The notes: a model not told the origin generated them from the letters alone. Positions 25,126 to 35,204 are shown, counted from the first letter of the stretch. The stretch is 64,000 bases of DNA from Rhodoferax ferrireducens (GCF_003347515.1 NZ_QEII01000324.1:248001-312000), one strand, 5' to 3'. Made by a program: numbers and translations.

Positions 25126-26433
25126 ATGACTGTATCTTCTCGCGCCCAGGCGCCGACTCTCGTGAACCCGCCCCTGGCCGAGCGCCTGCGACCCCAGTCG
25201 CTGGGTGAGGTCATTGGCCAGCAGCAACTGCTGGGCGAGGGCATGGCACTGCGCATTGCGTTCGAATCCGGCCAGCCGCACAGCTGCATTCTGTGGGGAC
25301 CACCGGGCACCGGCAAAACCACCATCGCGCGGCTGATGGCCCATGCGTTTGAAGCGCAGTTCATCACCATCAGCGCGGTGCTGGGCGGCGTCAAGGATAT
25401 TCGCGAGGCGGTGGAACAGGCGCAGATTGCGCTGGGGCAGGGCCGGCGCACGATTGTGTTTGTTGACGAGGTGCACCGCTTCAACAAAAGCCAGCAGGAC
25501 GCCTTTTTGCCGCATGTCGAGAGCGGATTGTTCACTTTTATCGGCGCCACCACCGAGAACCCCTCGTTCGAAGTCAACTCCGCCTTGCTGTCACGCGCGG
25601 CGGTGTATGTGCTGCAACCGCTGGCGCCCGAGGATCTTGAACGAATTGTGGCCCGAGCCCGCGACATTGGTGCGGTACCAGCTATTGAAAAGATAGCGAT
25701 TGAGCGTTTGATCGCCTATGCGGATGGTGACGCCCGGCGCTTGCTGAATACGTTGGAAACGCTGGCCGTGGCCGCCACGCAGGAAAAGCTGACGGAGATC
25801 ACCGACGTCTGGCTGCTCAAGGTACTGGGCGAGCGCATGCGTCGCTATGACAAGGGTGGCGAGCAGTTTTACGACACCATCAGTGCGCTGCACAAATCCG
25901 TGCGCGGCTCCGACCCCGATGCCGCCCTGTATTGGTTCGTGCGCATGCTCGATGGCGGTGCCGACCCACGCTATCTGGCGCGCCGCCTGATCCGCATGGC
26001 CAGTGAAGACATCGGGCTGGCGGACCCACGGGCCTTGCGCCTGGCGCTGGATGCGTCCGAGGTCTACGAGCGCTTGGGCACGCCTGAAGGCGAGCTGGCG
26101 CTGGCCGAGTGCGTGGTGTATCTGGCCGTGGCGGCTAAATCGAATGCGATTTACAAAGCCTTCAATGAAGCTAAAGCCTTCGTCAAACAAGACGGCACGC
26201 GCCCAGTGCCGATGCACTTGCGCAACGCACCCACCAAGTTGATGAAAGAGCTGGACTACGGCAAGGGCTATCGCTACGCGCACGACGAAGCAGGTGGCTT
26301 TGCGGCGGGGGAGCGCTACCTGCCCGATGGCATGGCATCACCCGGTTTTTACCGTCCGGTCGAGCGTGGGCTTGAGATCAGGATTGCGGATAAGCTGCGC
26401 ACGCTTAAAAAGCTGAACAATCACGGTGGCTGA
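25126..26433 (+). CDS. rarA: Replication-associated recombination protein A (RarA/MgsA), AAA+ ATPase
   Basis: 435 residues. RarA acts at stalled replication forks and is related to clamp loaders. The N-terminal ERLRPQSLGEVIGQQQLLG, Walker A GPPGTGKTTIARLMA, Walker B VFVDEVHRFNKSQQDAFLP and sensor GATTENPSFEVN are intact, and the C-terminal tetramerisation domain is complete (DPRYLARRLIRMASEDIGLADP in part, YLPD). A short AT-rich patch at 25687-25703 resembles the hairpin core of the 49-bp repeat, but the protein is not disrupted there. Confidence 0.95.
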   Translation: MTVSSRAQAPTLVNPPLAERLRPQSLGEVIGQQQLLGEGMALRIAFESGQPHSCILWGPPGTGKTTIARLMAHAFEAQFITISAVLGGVKDIREAVEQAQIALGQGRRTIVFVDEVHRFNKSQQDAFLPHVESGLFTFIGATTENPSFEVNSALLSRAAVYVLQPLAPEDLERIVARARDIGAVPAIEKIAIERLIAYADGDARRLLNTLETLAVAATQEKLTEITDVWLLKVLGERMRRYDKGGEQFYDTISALHKSVRGSDPDAALYWFVRMLDGGADPRYLARRLIRMASEDIGLADPRALRLALDASEVYERLGTPEGELALAECVVYLAVAAKSNAIYKAFNEAKAFVKQDGTRPVPMHLRNAPTKLMKELDYGKGYRYAHDEAGGFAAGERYLPDGMASPGFYRPVERGLEIRIADKLRTLKKLNNHGG

Positions 26434-26661
26434 TGCCCGTTAACTCTTGCTGATAGTGGCCGCGCGCAAGGGTAAACCCCGTCCGAGGCCGGGCCAGCAT
26501 CCGGTGTGCCGTCGCTACAATCTCGTCCACCCATCCGCCAGTGTCGCCCCGAGCGCTGCCCTGGCAGGTTTATTGCTACAGAAATGGTAGAGCTCACAAG
26601 GCCGCACCGCTTGTCATCAAATCGCTGATTTCCAAGCGCCGGCCAAAAATCGGAGAAGTTT

Positions 26662-27591
26662 ATGGATACTTTCATACAGCAGATCATCAATGGTCTGGTG
26701 TTGGGCAGCATGTATGCCCTGGTAGCGCTGGGCTACACCATGGTGTACGGCATCATCGGCCTGATCAACTTTGCCCACGGCGAGGTCTTGATGGTCGGAG
26801 CCTTGACCAGCTGGACCATCATCGGTCTGATGCAGGAGTCCATGCCGGGCACGCCGGGCTGGCTGATTCTCCTGATTGCCTTGCTCATTGCCTGTGTGGT
26901 ATCGGCAACGCTGAACTTTGTGATTGAAAAAGTGGCTTATCGGCCGCTGCGCAACAGTCCCAAGCTGGCGCCGCTGATCACCGCCATCGGCATGTCGATC
27001 CTGCTGCAGACGCTGGCCATGATCATCTGGAAGCCCAACTACAAGCCCTATCCCACCTTGCTGGCGCGCACACCGATCGAGATCGGCGGCGCCGTGATCA
27101 CGCCGACCCAGGTGCTGATCCTGGCCATGACCGCCGTGTCGCTGGCGGTGCTGATGTATGTGGTGAACTACACCAAGCTGGGTCGCGCCATGCGTGCCAC
27201 CGCCGAAAACCCTCGCGTGGCCGCGCTGATGGGCGTCAAGCCCGACGTGGTGATTTCGGCCACCTTCATCATCGGCGCCATATTGGCGGCCATTGCCGGC
27301 GTGATGTGGGCCTCCAACTATGGCACGGTGCAGCACACCATGGGCTTTCTGCCAGGACTCAAGGCCTTTACGGCCGCGGTGTTCGGCGGCATCGGCAACC
27401 TCGGCGGCGCCGTGGTCGGCGGCATCCTGCTGGGCCTGATTGAGTCGCTCGGCGCAGGTTATATCGGCACCCTGACCGGTGGCGTGCTGGGCAGCCACTA
27501 CTCCGATATTTTTGCATTCATTGTCTTGATCTTCGTGCTGACGCTGCGCCCCTCGGGCCTGCTGGGTGAGCGCGTGGCAGATCGTGCCTGA
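26662..27591 (+). CDS. livH: High-affinity branched-chain amino acid ABC permease LivH
   Basis: 309 residues with about eight membrane helices. LivH and LivM form the membrane channel of a branched-chain amino-acid (or amide, urea) importer. The N-terminal QQIINGLVLGSMYALVALGYTMVYGI and FAHGEVLMVGA are family marks. The ATG is preceded by GGAGAAG. It is the first gene of a livHMGF operon; the 228-bp upstream gap likely carries the promoter, but I could not assign boxes. No periplasmic binding protein gene is adjacent. Confidence 0.93.
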   Translation: MDTFIQQIINGLVLGSMYALVALGYTMVYGIIGLINFAHGEVLMVGALTSWTIIGLMQESMPGTPGWLILLIALLIACVVSATLNFVIEKVAYRPLRNSPKLAPLITAIGMSILLQTLAMIIWKPNYKPYPTLLARTPIEIGGAVITPTQVLILAMTAVSLAVLMYVVNYTKLGRAMRATAENPRVAALMGVKPDVVISATFIIGAILAAIAGVMWASNYGTVQHTMGFLPGLKAFTAAVFGGIGNLGGAVVGGILLGLIESLGAGYIGTLTGGVLGSHYSDIFAFIVLIFVLTLRPSGLLGERVADRA

Positions 27592-27601
27592 GGAGAACGT
27601 T

Positions 27602-28687
27602 ATGAAACAGCAACAAAAAATCATTCTCTTTCTGGTGACCGCTGCAGCGCTGCTGGTTCTGCCGCTGATTCTGCAGAGCTTTGGCAATGCCTGGGTGCGC
27701 ATCGCCGACATGGCGCTGCTCTATGTGCTGCTGGCCCTGGGGCTCAATATTGTGGTCGGCTATGCCGGTCTGCTGGATCTGGGCTATGTCGCCTTCTTTG
27801 CCATTGGCGCCTATATGTATGGGCTGCTGGCCTCGCCGCATCTGAGCGACACATTTCCGGCCATTGCGGCCATGTTCCCGGACGGCTTGCATGCTCCCTT
27901 GTGGATTGTGATTCCGGCGGCCGCCGGCCTGGCCGGCTTCTTTGGCATCTTGCTGGGGGCTCCGACCTTGCGTTTGCGTGGCGATTACCTCGCCATCGTC
28001 ACCCTAGGCTTTGGTGAAATCATCCGCGTGTTCCTGAACAACCTGGACCACCCGGTCAACATCACCAACGGCCCCAAGGGCTTGAACCAGATTGATTCCC
28101 TGAGCTTCTTCGGACTGAACCTGGGCAAAAGAATCGACGTTTTCGGCTTTGAGTTGGCCTCGGTGTCACTGTATTACTACATGTTTTTGGCCCTGGTGTT
28201 GTTCAGCATTTTGATCTCGCACCGGCTGCAGCTGTCCCGGGTCGGTCGCGCCTGGATGGCGATCCGCGAAGACGAAATTGCCGCCAAGGCCATGGGCATC
28301 AACACCCGTAATCTGAAACTGCTGGCCTTCGGCATGGGCGCCACCTTTGGCGGCGTGTCGGGCGCCATGTTCGCCTCCTTTCAGGGCTTCATTTCGCCCG
28401 AGTCCTTCAGTTTGATGGAGTCGGTGATGATTGTGGCCATGGTGGTGCTGGGCGGCATTGGCCATTTGCCCGGCGTCGTTCTGGGCGCAGTGCTGTTGTC
28501 GGCCCTGCCTGAGGTGTTGCGCTACGTGGCCGGCCCCTTGCAGGCCATGACCGACGGGCGGCTGGATTCGGCCATTCTGCGCCAGCTGCTGATTGCGCTG
28601 GCCATGATCACCATCATGCTGATCCGCCCGCGCGGCCTGTGGCCTTCACCCGATCACGGCAAATCGCTGCAGAACGGCAAATCCTGA
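27602..28687 (+). CDS. livM: High-affinity branched-chain amino acid ABC permease LivM
   Basis: 361 residues, membrane protein. Family text includes YVLLALGLNIVVGYAGLLDLGYVAFFAIGAY in part and LRGDYLAIVTLGFGEIIRVF, GPKGLNQI. The start MKQQQKIILFLV is placed by a strong GAGGAG ribosome site, 10 bp after livH. It pairs with LivH. Confidence 0.93.
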   Translation: MKQQQKIILFLVTAAALLVLPLILQSFGNAWVRIADMALLYVLLALGLNIVVGYAGLLDLGYVAFFAIGAYMYGLLASPHLSDTFPAIAAMFPDGLHAPLWIVIPAAAGLAGFFGILLGAPTLRLRGDYLAIVTLGFGEIIRVFLNNLDHPVNITNGPKGLNQIDSLSFFGLNLGKRIDVFGFELASVSLYYYMFLALVLFSILISHRLQLSRVGRAWMAIREDEIAAKAMGINTRNLKLLAFGMGATFGGVSGAMFASFQGFISPESFSLMESVMIVAMVVLGGIGHLPGVVLGAVLLSALPEVLRYVAGPLQAMTDGRLDSAILRQLLIALAMITIMLIRPRGLWPSPDHGKSLQNGKS

Positions 28688-28704
28688 ACCCTGCTGGAAC
28701 GAAC

Positions 28705-29475
28705 ATGACAGACACAGTACTTAACGTCGCCGGCGTTTCCAAGCGTTTTGGTGGCCTGCAGGCCCTGAGCGATGTCGGCATCAACATCAAGCGTGGCCAG
28801 GTCTATGGCCTGATCGGGCCCAATGGCGCCGGCAAAACCACGTTCTTCAATGTGTTGACCGGCCTCTACACGCCTGACAGCGGCAGCTTCGCGCTGGCCG
28901 GCAAGACCTACCAGCCCACGGCGGTGCATGAAGTGGCCAAAGCCGGCATTGCGCGCACCTTCCAGAACATTCGCCTGTTTTCCGAGATGACGGCGCTGGA
29001 GAACGTCATGGTGGGGCGCCATATCCGCACCCGATCTGGCTTGTTGGGCGCGATTTTTCGCACCCCCGGTTTCAAGGCCGAAGAGGCCGCCATTGCCCAG
29101 CGTGCGCATGAGCTGCTCGACTATGTGGGCATTGGGCGGTTGGCCGACTACAAGGCCCGCACCTTGAGCTATGGCGACCAGCGCCGTCTTGAAATTGCCC
29201 GCGCGCTGGCGACCGATCCGCAGCTGATCGCACTGGATGAGCCCGCCGCCGGCATGAACGCCACCGAAAAGGTCTTGTTGCGTGAGTTGATCGACAAAAT
29301 CCGCAATGACAACCGCACCATTTTGCTCATCGAGCACGATGTCAAGCTGGTGATGGGCCTGTGCGACCGCGTCACGGTGCTCGACTATGGCAAGCAGATC
29401 GCCGAAGGCACGCCGGCCGATGTGCAGAAAAACGAAAAAGTAATCGAAGCCTATCTGGGCACCAGCGGTCACTAA
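28705..29475 (+). CDS. livG: Branched-chain amino acid ABC ATP-binding protein LivG
   Basis: 256 residues. Walker A GPNGAGKTTFFN, signature LSYGDQRRLEIARAL, Walker B IALDEPAAGMN and switch His IEHDVKLVM. The LivG-specific long loop (RSGLLGAIFRTPGFKAEE) is present. The ATG lies 17 bp after livM. Confidence 0.95.
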   Translation: MTDTVLNVAGVSKRFGGLQALSDVGINIKRGQVYGLIGPNGAGKTTFFNVLTGLYTPDSGSFALAGKTYQPTAVHEVAKAGIARTFQNIRLFSEMTALENVMVGRHIRTRSGLLGAIFRTPGFKAEEAAIAQRAHELLDYVGIGRLADYKARTLSYGDQRRLEIARALATDPQLIALDEPAAGMNATEKVLLRELIDKIRNDNRTILLIEHDVKLVMGLCDRVTVLDYGKQIAEGTPADVQKNEKVIEAYLGTSGH

Positions 29476-29490
29476 ACAGTTGAGGACAGG

Positions 29491-29514
29491 GCTTGCCACA
29501 CCTGGTGTGGCGGG
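29491..29514 (+). promoter_or_regulatory. Intercistronic hairpin between livG and livF
   Basis: GCCACAC and GTGTGGC flank a CTG loop in the 63-bp gap between livG and livF. It has no T tract. Such hairpins can protect or separate parts of a polycistronic mRNA. Confidence 0.35.
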
Positions 29515-29538
29515 CTTGTGTCCCGCAAGGAAATAACG

Positions 29539-30255
<717 letters not shown>

Positions 30256-30261
30256 TCCAAG

Positions 30262-32289
30262 ATGCGGCGCAGCGCCATGGCTTCACGAGAAGTGCCTGGG
30301 CGCTTGTCTTGGGTTCATTTGCGGATCAAGTGTTCGTGCGCGCTGATCATGCTGTGTTTCAGTGCGTCGGCCAGAGCGGGCGTACCGCTGGTTGATGCCA
30401 GCGAACTGGTGCAGATGTCGCTCGACGATCTGCTCCGGGTCGAGGTGCAGAGCGCCTCGCGCTATGCCCAGCCGCTGGCGGATTCGCCAGCGTCGGTGAC
30501 CGTGATAGACCAGGAGGAGTTGCGTCGGCAGAGTTACCGCAATCTTGCGGAGGCGCTGTCCAGCATGCCTGGCGTCTATGTCAGCAACGATCGCAACTAC
30601 AGTTATCTCGGGGTGCGTGGCTTCAATCGTCCTGGTGATTACAACTCCCGAATACTCTTGCTGACCGATGGCGCGCGGCGTAATGATCCACTTTACGATC
30701 AGGCGCACATCGGCAACGAGTCGCCGATTGAGATCGATTGGGTCAAGCGGCTGGAGTTTGTGTCCGGACCGGCGTCGGCAGTCTATGGCGCCAATGCGCT
30801 GTTCGGCATTGCCAATGCCGTGATGCTCGATGGGGGCGACGTCAATGGCACGCGCTTGAGTGTTGACGCGGGTAGCGGGCGCAGTCGCCGTCTCGGTCTG
30901 GTTGCCGGTCAGCGCGTTGACAGCGAGCACGATTGGTTTGTCGGCCTTGCCGCCTATGACGCGCGTGGCCGTGATCTCTATTTCGGCGAGTTCGACGACG
31001 GCACCCACGACGGCTGGGCGCGTGGCCTCGATGGCGAGCAATACCAGAAAGCCTACGGCAAGCTACGCTTGGGGAACTGGCGCCTCACCGCCAACCTGAG
31101 TTCGCGCGACAAGAATCTGCCGAACGCACCGTTTCAGACCGCCTTTGGCGAGCCCGGCACGCGCACGCTCGATCAGCATGCGCTCATCGAGCTGGCTTAT
31201 GACAGCCTGCTGGCCAATGACTGGCAGCAGCAGTTTCGGCTCTTCAGCGGCGCTTATCGCTACGACGGCGACTACCGCTATGCCGGTTCGCTCGACAACC
31301 GCGACCAGGGCCGCGCCAACTGGGTGGGCAGCGATTACCGCTTGACCGTGACCACGCTGCCGGCGCACAAGCTGGTGCTCGGCATTGAGACGCAGTGGAA
31401 TACGCAACTGGCACAGCGAAATTTTGACCTGTCCCCCGCCACCACTTATCTTGACAGCCATCGGCCTTCGCAGACCTACGGTGTTTTTCTGCAGGACGAA
31501 TGGCGCTTGTCGGCGCAGTGGTTGTTGAATCTTGGTTGGCGCTACGACAAGCACAGTGATTTTTCGGCGATCGCTTCGCCGCGTGCCGCCCTGATCTATC
31601 AGCCGACCCAAGACCTGACGCTGAAGGCCATGGCCGGCAGTGCGTATCGGGCACCGAATGCTTATGAGCGCTTTTACGACGATGGCGGAGTGTTGCAAAA
31701 AGCGAATCCTGCCCTGCTGCCGGAACGTATCCGCAGCACCGAACTGGCCGCTGATTTTCGCCTGGGCCAAGGGGGGCGTTTCGGCGTCAGCGTGTATAGC
31801 AATAAGATGCGCGACATGATCGATCAAGTGCTTGATCCGGCCGATGGCCTGTCTGTATTCAGCAATCAGTCCGAGGTGCAGGCGAGAGGTATCGAACTCA
31901 ATGCCGAAAAACGCTGGACGAACGGCTACCGGCTGCGCGGTAGCATTTCCAGGCAGCGGTCACGCATGGCTGATGGCAGCGAACTTGGAAACTCGCCACA
32001 TCTGCTCGGCAAACTAATATTTGGCCTGCCACTGACGGCTGGCTGGTCGGCTGCGGGAGAATGGCAAGGCATGTCCGACCGGCGATCGCTGACGGCTCGC
32101 GTGCCCGGCTTTGGCGTGCTCAATCTGGCCCTGACTTCGGCGCGCCTGGCCGGCATGGGTGAGTTCACCCTGGGGCTCTATAACCTCGGCAACCGTCGGT
32201 ATTCTGACCCCACGTCGTCGGCATTTGCGCAGGATGCGTTGATCCAGGACGGGCGGCAACTCCGACTGCGCTGGACCCTCTCGCTGTGA
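30262..32289 (+). CDS. TonB-dependent outer-membrane receptor
   Basis: 675 residues. A signal peptide ends around SASARAGVPLVD. The plug domain (about 65-170) contains SPASVTVIDQEELRRQSYRNLAEALSSMPGV in part, VRGFNRPGDYNSRILLLTDGARRN in part and SGPASAVYGANALFGIAN; the rest is a 22-strand barrel that ends with Leu rather than the usual Phe (RLRWTLSL). No extra N-terminal signalling domain is seen. The start is uncertain (ATG 30262 or 30277). It is followed by YfiR-like and YfiN-like genes, so it may feed a c-di-GMP switch; its ligand is unknown. Confidence 0.9.
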   Translation: MRRSAMASREVPGRLSWVHLRIKCSCALIMLCFSASARAGVPLVDASELVQMSLDDLLRVEVQSASRYAQPLADSPASVTVIDQEELRRQSYRNLAEALSSMPGVYVSNDRNYSYLGVRGFNRPGDYNSRILLLTDGARRNDPLYDQAHIGNESPIEIDWVKRLEFVSGPASAVYGANALFGIANAVMLDGGDVNGTRLSVDAGSGRSRRLGLVAGQRVDSEHDWFVGLAAYDARGRDLYFGEFDDGTHDGWARGLDGEQYQKAYGKLRLGNWRLTANLSSRDKNLPNAPFQTAFGEPGTRTLDQHALIELAYDSLLANDWQQQFRLFSGAYRYDGDYRYAGSLDNRDQGRANWVGSDYRLTVTTLPAHKLVLGIETQWNTQLAQRNFDLSPATTYLDSHRPSQTYGVFLQDEWRLSAQWLLNLGWRYDKHSDFSAIASPRAALIYQPTQDLTLKAMAGSAYRAPNAYERFYDDGGVLQKANPALLPERIRSTELAADFRLGQGGRFGVSVYSNKMRDMIDQVLDPADGLSVFSNQSEVQARGIELNAEKRWTNGYRLRGSISRQRSRMADGSELGNSPHLLGKLIFGLPLTAGWSAAGEWQGMSDRRSLTARVPGFGVLNLALTSARLAGMGEFTLGLYNLGNRRYSDPTSSAFAQDALIQDGRQLRLRWTLSL

Positions 32290-32299
32290 AGGCGCGCCC

Positions 32300-32839
32300 G
32301 TGCTGATGTCAGCTTTCGCCACGTGGCGAAAGTTTTTTGCGCTGGGCTTGCTGGTGATAGCCCCGTTGGCGCTGGCCCAGCGACAGGCGCCCGAGCCGGA
32401 ACTGAAGGCAGCCATTCTCGCCAACATGCTGCTATTTGTGGACTGGCCAGCCCAAGGAGCGCAGGCGCCAAACCGGTTGACCGTGTGCTATCTGGATGCG
32501 GGGCCGGTGGCCGCCGCGCTTTCGCAGCTCGATGGCAAAGTGTTCAAAGGCAAGCCGCTTCACGTGGTCCGTGTGGAGGCCGCCACGATCAGCGGATGCC
32601 ATGCCCTCTACGTGTCGCCCTTGGATGCCGCAAGTTTGCCACTCGTGGTCCCCAACTTGCGAGCCAGCGGCATCCTGCTGGTAGGCGATTCACCGGGGTA
32701 TCTGCAACGCGGCGTGATGCTCAATCTGGAGATCGACGCGGGTCGTGTTGCCTTCGATATCGACCTGCGTTCGATACGCCACGCCGGCCTGTCGGTCAGC
32801 TCCAAAGTACTTCGTCTGGCGCGACAAGTGGTAGAGTGA
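32300..32839 (+). CDS. YfiR-family periplasmic protein (DUF4154)
   Basis: 179 residues from GTG 32300 (ATG at 32306 also possible). A signal peptide (FFALGLLVIAPLALAQ) is followed by the family core: LKAAILANMLLFVDWP, LTVCYLDAG, GKPLHVVRV, SGCHALYVSP, GILLVGDSPGYLQRGVMLNL in part, and FDIDLRSIRHAGLSVSSKVLRLA in part. In Pseudomonas, YfiR holds the cyclase YfiN inactive from the periplasm and responds to redox and envelope stress. Only two cysteines remain in the mature part (C63 and C100), enough for one disulfide. It lies 10 bp after the receptor and 4 bp before the cyclase gene. Confidence 0.88.
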   Translation: MLMSAFATWRKFFALGLLVIAPLALAQRQAPEPELKAAILANMLLFVDWPAQGAQAPNRLTVCYLDAGPVAAALSQLDGKVFKGKPLHVVRVEAATISGCHALYVSPLDAASLPLVVPNLRASGILLVGDSPGYLQRGVMLNLEIDAGRVAFDIDLRSIRHAGLSVSSKVLRLARQVVE

Positions 32840-32843
32840 AAAA

Positions 32844-34769
32844 ATGAACGCGAACACCCAGAAAGAGCGTATCGGGCGTTCCAATCGCTTGAGCCTGCTG
32901 TCGACCGGCCTGGCTTTGCTGATCGCGTTCATTCTGCTGATGGTGCATCAGTACGTGGTCAGTCGCTCCTTGATGGTTGAAGTGTTGCATACCGAGGCGG
33001 CGATTATTGGTGCCAACAGCACGGCGGCGCTGGTTTTCAATGACACAAAAGCGGCGCAGGAAATCATTGGCACCGTGCGCCTGAGTCCGCGGATCACGGG
33101 TGGGGCCTTGTATCGGGCGGATGGCAATCAGCTGGCTTCGGCTTCTGATGGACGATGGAACTTCCCCTCGAGTCTGATGTCCGCTGGCGATCAGGATGCG
33201 CAGAAGCTTATTGAGGTGCCGAATTCGACGGCCTACGGGATATTCGGCGGGGTCTTGCGGCAGGACATTCACGTCGAGGACGCCAAGGTTGGAACCTTGT
33301 TGCTTCATGTGAGCTTTTCCTCGCTGTACTGGCGCATGCTCGAATACGCACTTGGCGTGTTGGGGATTGCGACCGTGGCCTTGACGCTGGCCTATCGCCT
33401 GACCAGTGGATTGCGCCGCCGCATGGTGCGGGCGGAGGAGAAGCTGGAACAACTGGCTTTCTACGACCCGGTAACCGGCCTGCCCAACCGGCGTTTGTTT
33501 GAACGCGAGTTACGTTTGGCCGTGGCGCGCGTTGCGCGCGAGCGCGTGGGGGCGGCGTTGCTGTTCATCGACGTTGATGATTTCAAGAAGGTGAATGACG
33601 CATTGGGGCATGCAGCGGGTGACCAGGTGCTCAAAATGATTGGTGAACGCATGACCGCGGCGCTGCGTTCGGGCGATGTGGTGGCTCGCCTTGGTGGAGA
33701 TGAGTTCGCGGCCATTCTCTTCGGCATCGGGGATGCAGAGAACGCGGCCAGGGTGGCGGGCTTGATGATCGAGAGCATCGCCATGCCGTTTCCGACCCAA
33801 CCGACCTCAAGCCATGTCGGCCTGAGCATGGGTGTGCTTTTGTTGCCGGCCGATGACAACGATCCCGCGGTGTTGCTGCGACGCGCCGACATGGCCATGT
33901 ATGTGGCCAAGACCCATGGCAAGAACAGTTTCCATTTTTTCTCCGAGGCCATCGATGCCCGGGTGCGCAGCGACCTGGCGCTTGAAGCCGGCCTGCGCCA
34001 GGCTCTGCAGGAAGGTGGACGCGGTCTGTGGATGGCCTATCAGCCACAGCTCTGCGCCCAAACGCGGCAATTGGTAGGAGTTGAAGCCTTGGTACGCTGG
34101 CAGCGTGAGGATGGACGACAGACATCGCCTGGCGAGTTCATACCGGTGGCCGAGCAGACCGGACTGATCACCGAGCTTGGCGACTGGGTACTGAACCAGG
34201 TATGCCGGGATCTGGCGACCTTGCGCGCCAGCGGTGTCGAGTTGCCCAAGGTTTCGGTCAACGTTTCGCCCCGCCAGTTGTTGCGCGGTAGCAGCGTGGT
34301 CGAGCGCTTTTGCGCAACACTTGACCGCTTTGGTGAGCCTGTCAACCGGTTTGAATTTGAGTTGACGGAAAGCGCACTGATGGAAGAAGGCGGATCGGTT
34401 GTGCTCGATGCCTTCCACGCCGCAGGCCTTTCCATTTCAATCGACGATTTCGGTACGGGCTATTCCTCGCTAGGCTATCTCAAACGTTTCCGGGTCAATG
34501 AAATCAAGATCGATCAGAGTTTTGTGCGCGACCTTCCCATGGGCAGCGAGAATGCGGCGATTGTTACGGCGGTAATCCAGATGTCGCGTGCCCTGAACCT
34601 GAAAGTCGTGGCAGAGGGCGTTGAAACGGAGGCTCAAGCCGAGTTTTTGCGCACTTGCGGTTGTCACATCCTGCAGGGCTTTCTGCTGGGTCGCCCCATG
34701 CCGCCTGCCGCACTTGTGGCGTACATAAACGAGCGTCAGTCCGTCGCCATGCACCAAGATATAGCTTGA
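32844..34769 (+). CDS. YfiN-like membrane c-di-GMP enzyme: CHASE8-like sensor, GGDEF and EAL
   Basis: 641 residues. Helices at about 17-38 and 165-185 flank a periplasmic domain with EAAIIGANSTAALVFNDTKAAQE in part, the CHASE8 pattern of YfiN. GGDEF is intact (GGDEF 284-288) with an RxxD inhibitory site (RSGD 275-278); EAL is intact too (EALVRW from 414, NVSPRQL, DDFGTGYSSLGYL). P. aeruginosa YfiN (TpbB) lacks an EAL domain, so this version may both make and degrade c-di-GMP. The YfiR-like protein encoded next to it probably binds the periplasmic domain. Confidence 0.92.
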   Translation: MNANTQKERIGRSNRLSLLSTGLALLIAFILLMVHQYVVSRSLMVEVLHTEAAIIGANSTAALVFNDTKAAQEIIGTVRLSPRITGGALYRADGNQLASASDGRWNFPSSLMSAGDQDAQKLIEVPNSTAYGIFGGVLRQDIHVEDAKVGTLLLHVSFSSLYWRMLEYALGVLGIATVALTLAYRLTSGLRRRMVRAEEKLEQLAFYDPVTGLPNRRLFERELRLAVARVARERVGAALLFIDVDDFKKVNDALGHAAGDQVLKMIGERMTAALRSGDVVARLGGDEFAAILFGIGDAENAARVAGLMIESIAMPFPTQPTSSHVGLSMGVLLLPADDNDPAVLLRRADMAMYVAKTHGKNSFHFFSEAIDARVRSDLALEAGLRQALQEGGRGLWMAYQPQLCAQTRQLVGVEALVRWQREDGRQTSPGEFIPVAEQTGLITELGDWVLNQVCRDLATLRASGVELPKVSVNVSPRQLLRGSSVVERFCATLDRFGEPVNRFEFELTESALMEEGGSVVLDAFHAAGLSISIDDFGTGYSSLGYLKRFRVNEIKIDQSFVRDLPMGSENAAIVTAVIQMSRALNLKVVAEGVETEAQAEFLRTCGCHILQGFLLGRPMPPAALVAYINERQSVAMHQDIA

Positions 34770-34812
34770 GGTCGCTTTCTCGCCCGCGTTTCTGGCGGGG
34801 TGGCCTGCGCAT

Positions 34813-34840
34813 GAAAAAGCCCGCATAAGCGGGCTTTTTC
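34813..34840. terminator. Bidirectional Rho-independent terminator
   Basis: GAAAAAGCCCGC and GCGGGCTTTTTC form a perfect 12-bp stem around ATAA. It lies between the convergent yfiN-like gene and the Lys/Ala-rich gene and suits both strands. Confidence 0.9.
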
Positions 34841-34865
34841 AAGTCGACGAAATAACAGGATTTTT

Positions 34866-35204
34866 CTATTTGGCGTCAGTTGCTGGCGCGGCCTGATCTG
34901 CCTGTTTCTTCTCGTACGCCTTTGTACGAGGAATCTTTTTTTCGATTTTCTTGCCGGTTCTGGTGATGGCATCAGACGCTTTTTTGGCGCCTTTCTTGGT
35001 GGCTGTCACGGCCTTGCCGCCAGCTTTCTTGGTGGCTTTGACGGCCTTCTTGGTGGCATTTTCAGCCCGCTCGACGGGACCCGGTGCGCTTGCCGCGGAA
35101 TTGGCCGGGGCGGCGGCCTGTGCAAAGGCTGGCACGCTCCAGCTGACAGCGGCCAGGATGGCCATGGCGGACAGCGCACGAACAGTGAATGCAAATGACG
35201 TCAT
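34866..35204 (-). CDS. Secreted Lys/Ala-rich protein with histone-H1-like repeats
   Basis: 112 residues. A signal peptide (RALSAMAILAAVSWSVPAFAQAA in part) precedes a low-complexity basic region with repeated TKKA and KKAG units (ATKKAVKATKKAGGKAV in part) and a C-terminus with KKIEKKIPRTKAYEKKQ. The start follows AAGGGA. Lys/Ala repeats like these occur in H1-like nucleoid proteins, but the clear signal peptide points to the periplasm or outside. No function is known to me. Confidence 0.75.
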   Translation of the reverse strand: MTSFAFTVRALSAMAILAAVSWSVPAFAQAAAPANSAASAPGPVERAENATKKAVKATKKAGGKAVTATKKGAKKASDAITRTGKKIEKKIPRTKAYEKKQADQAAPATDAK

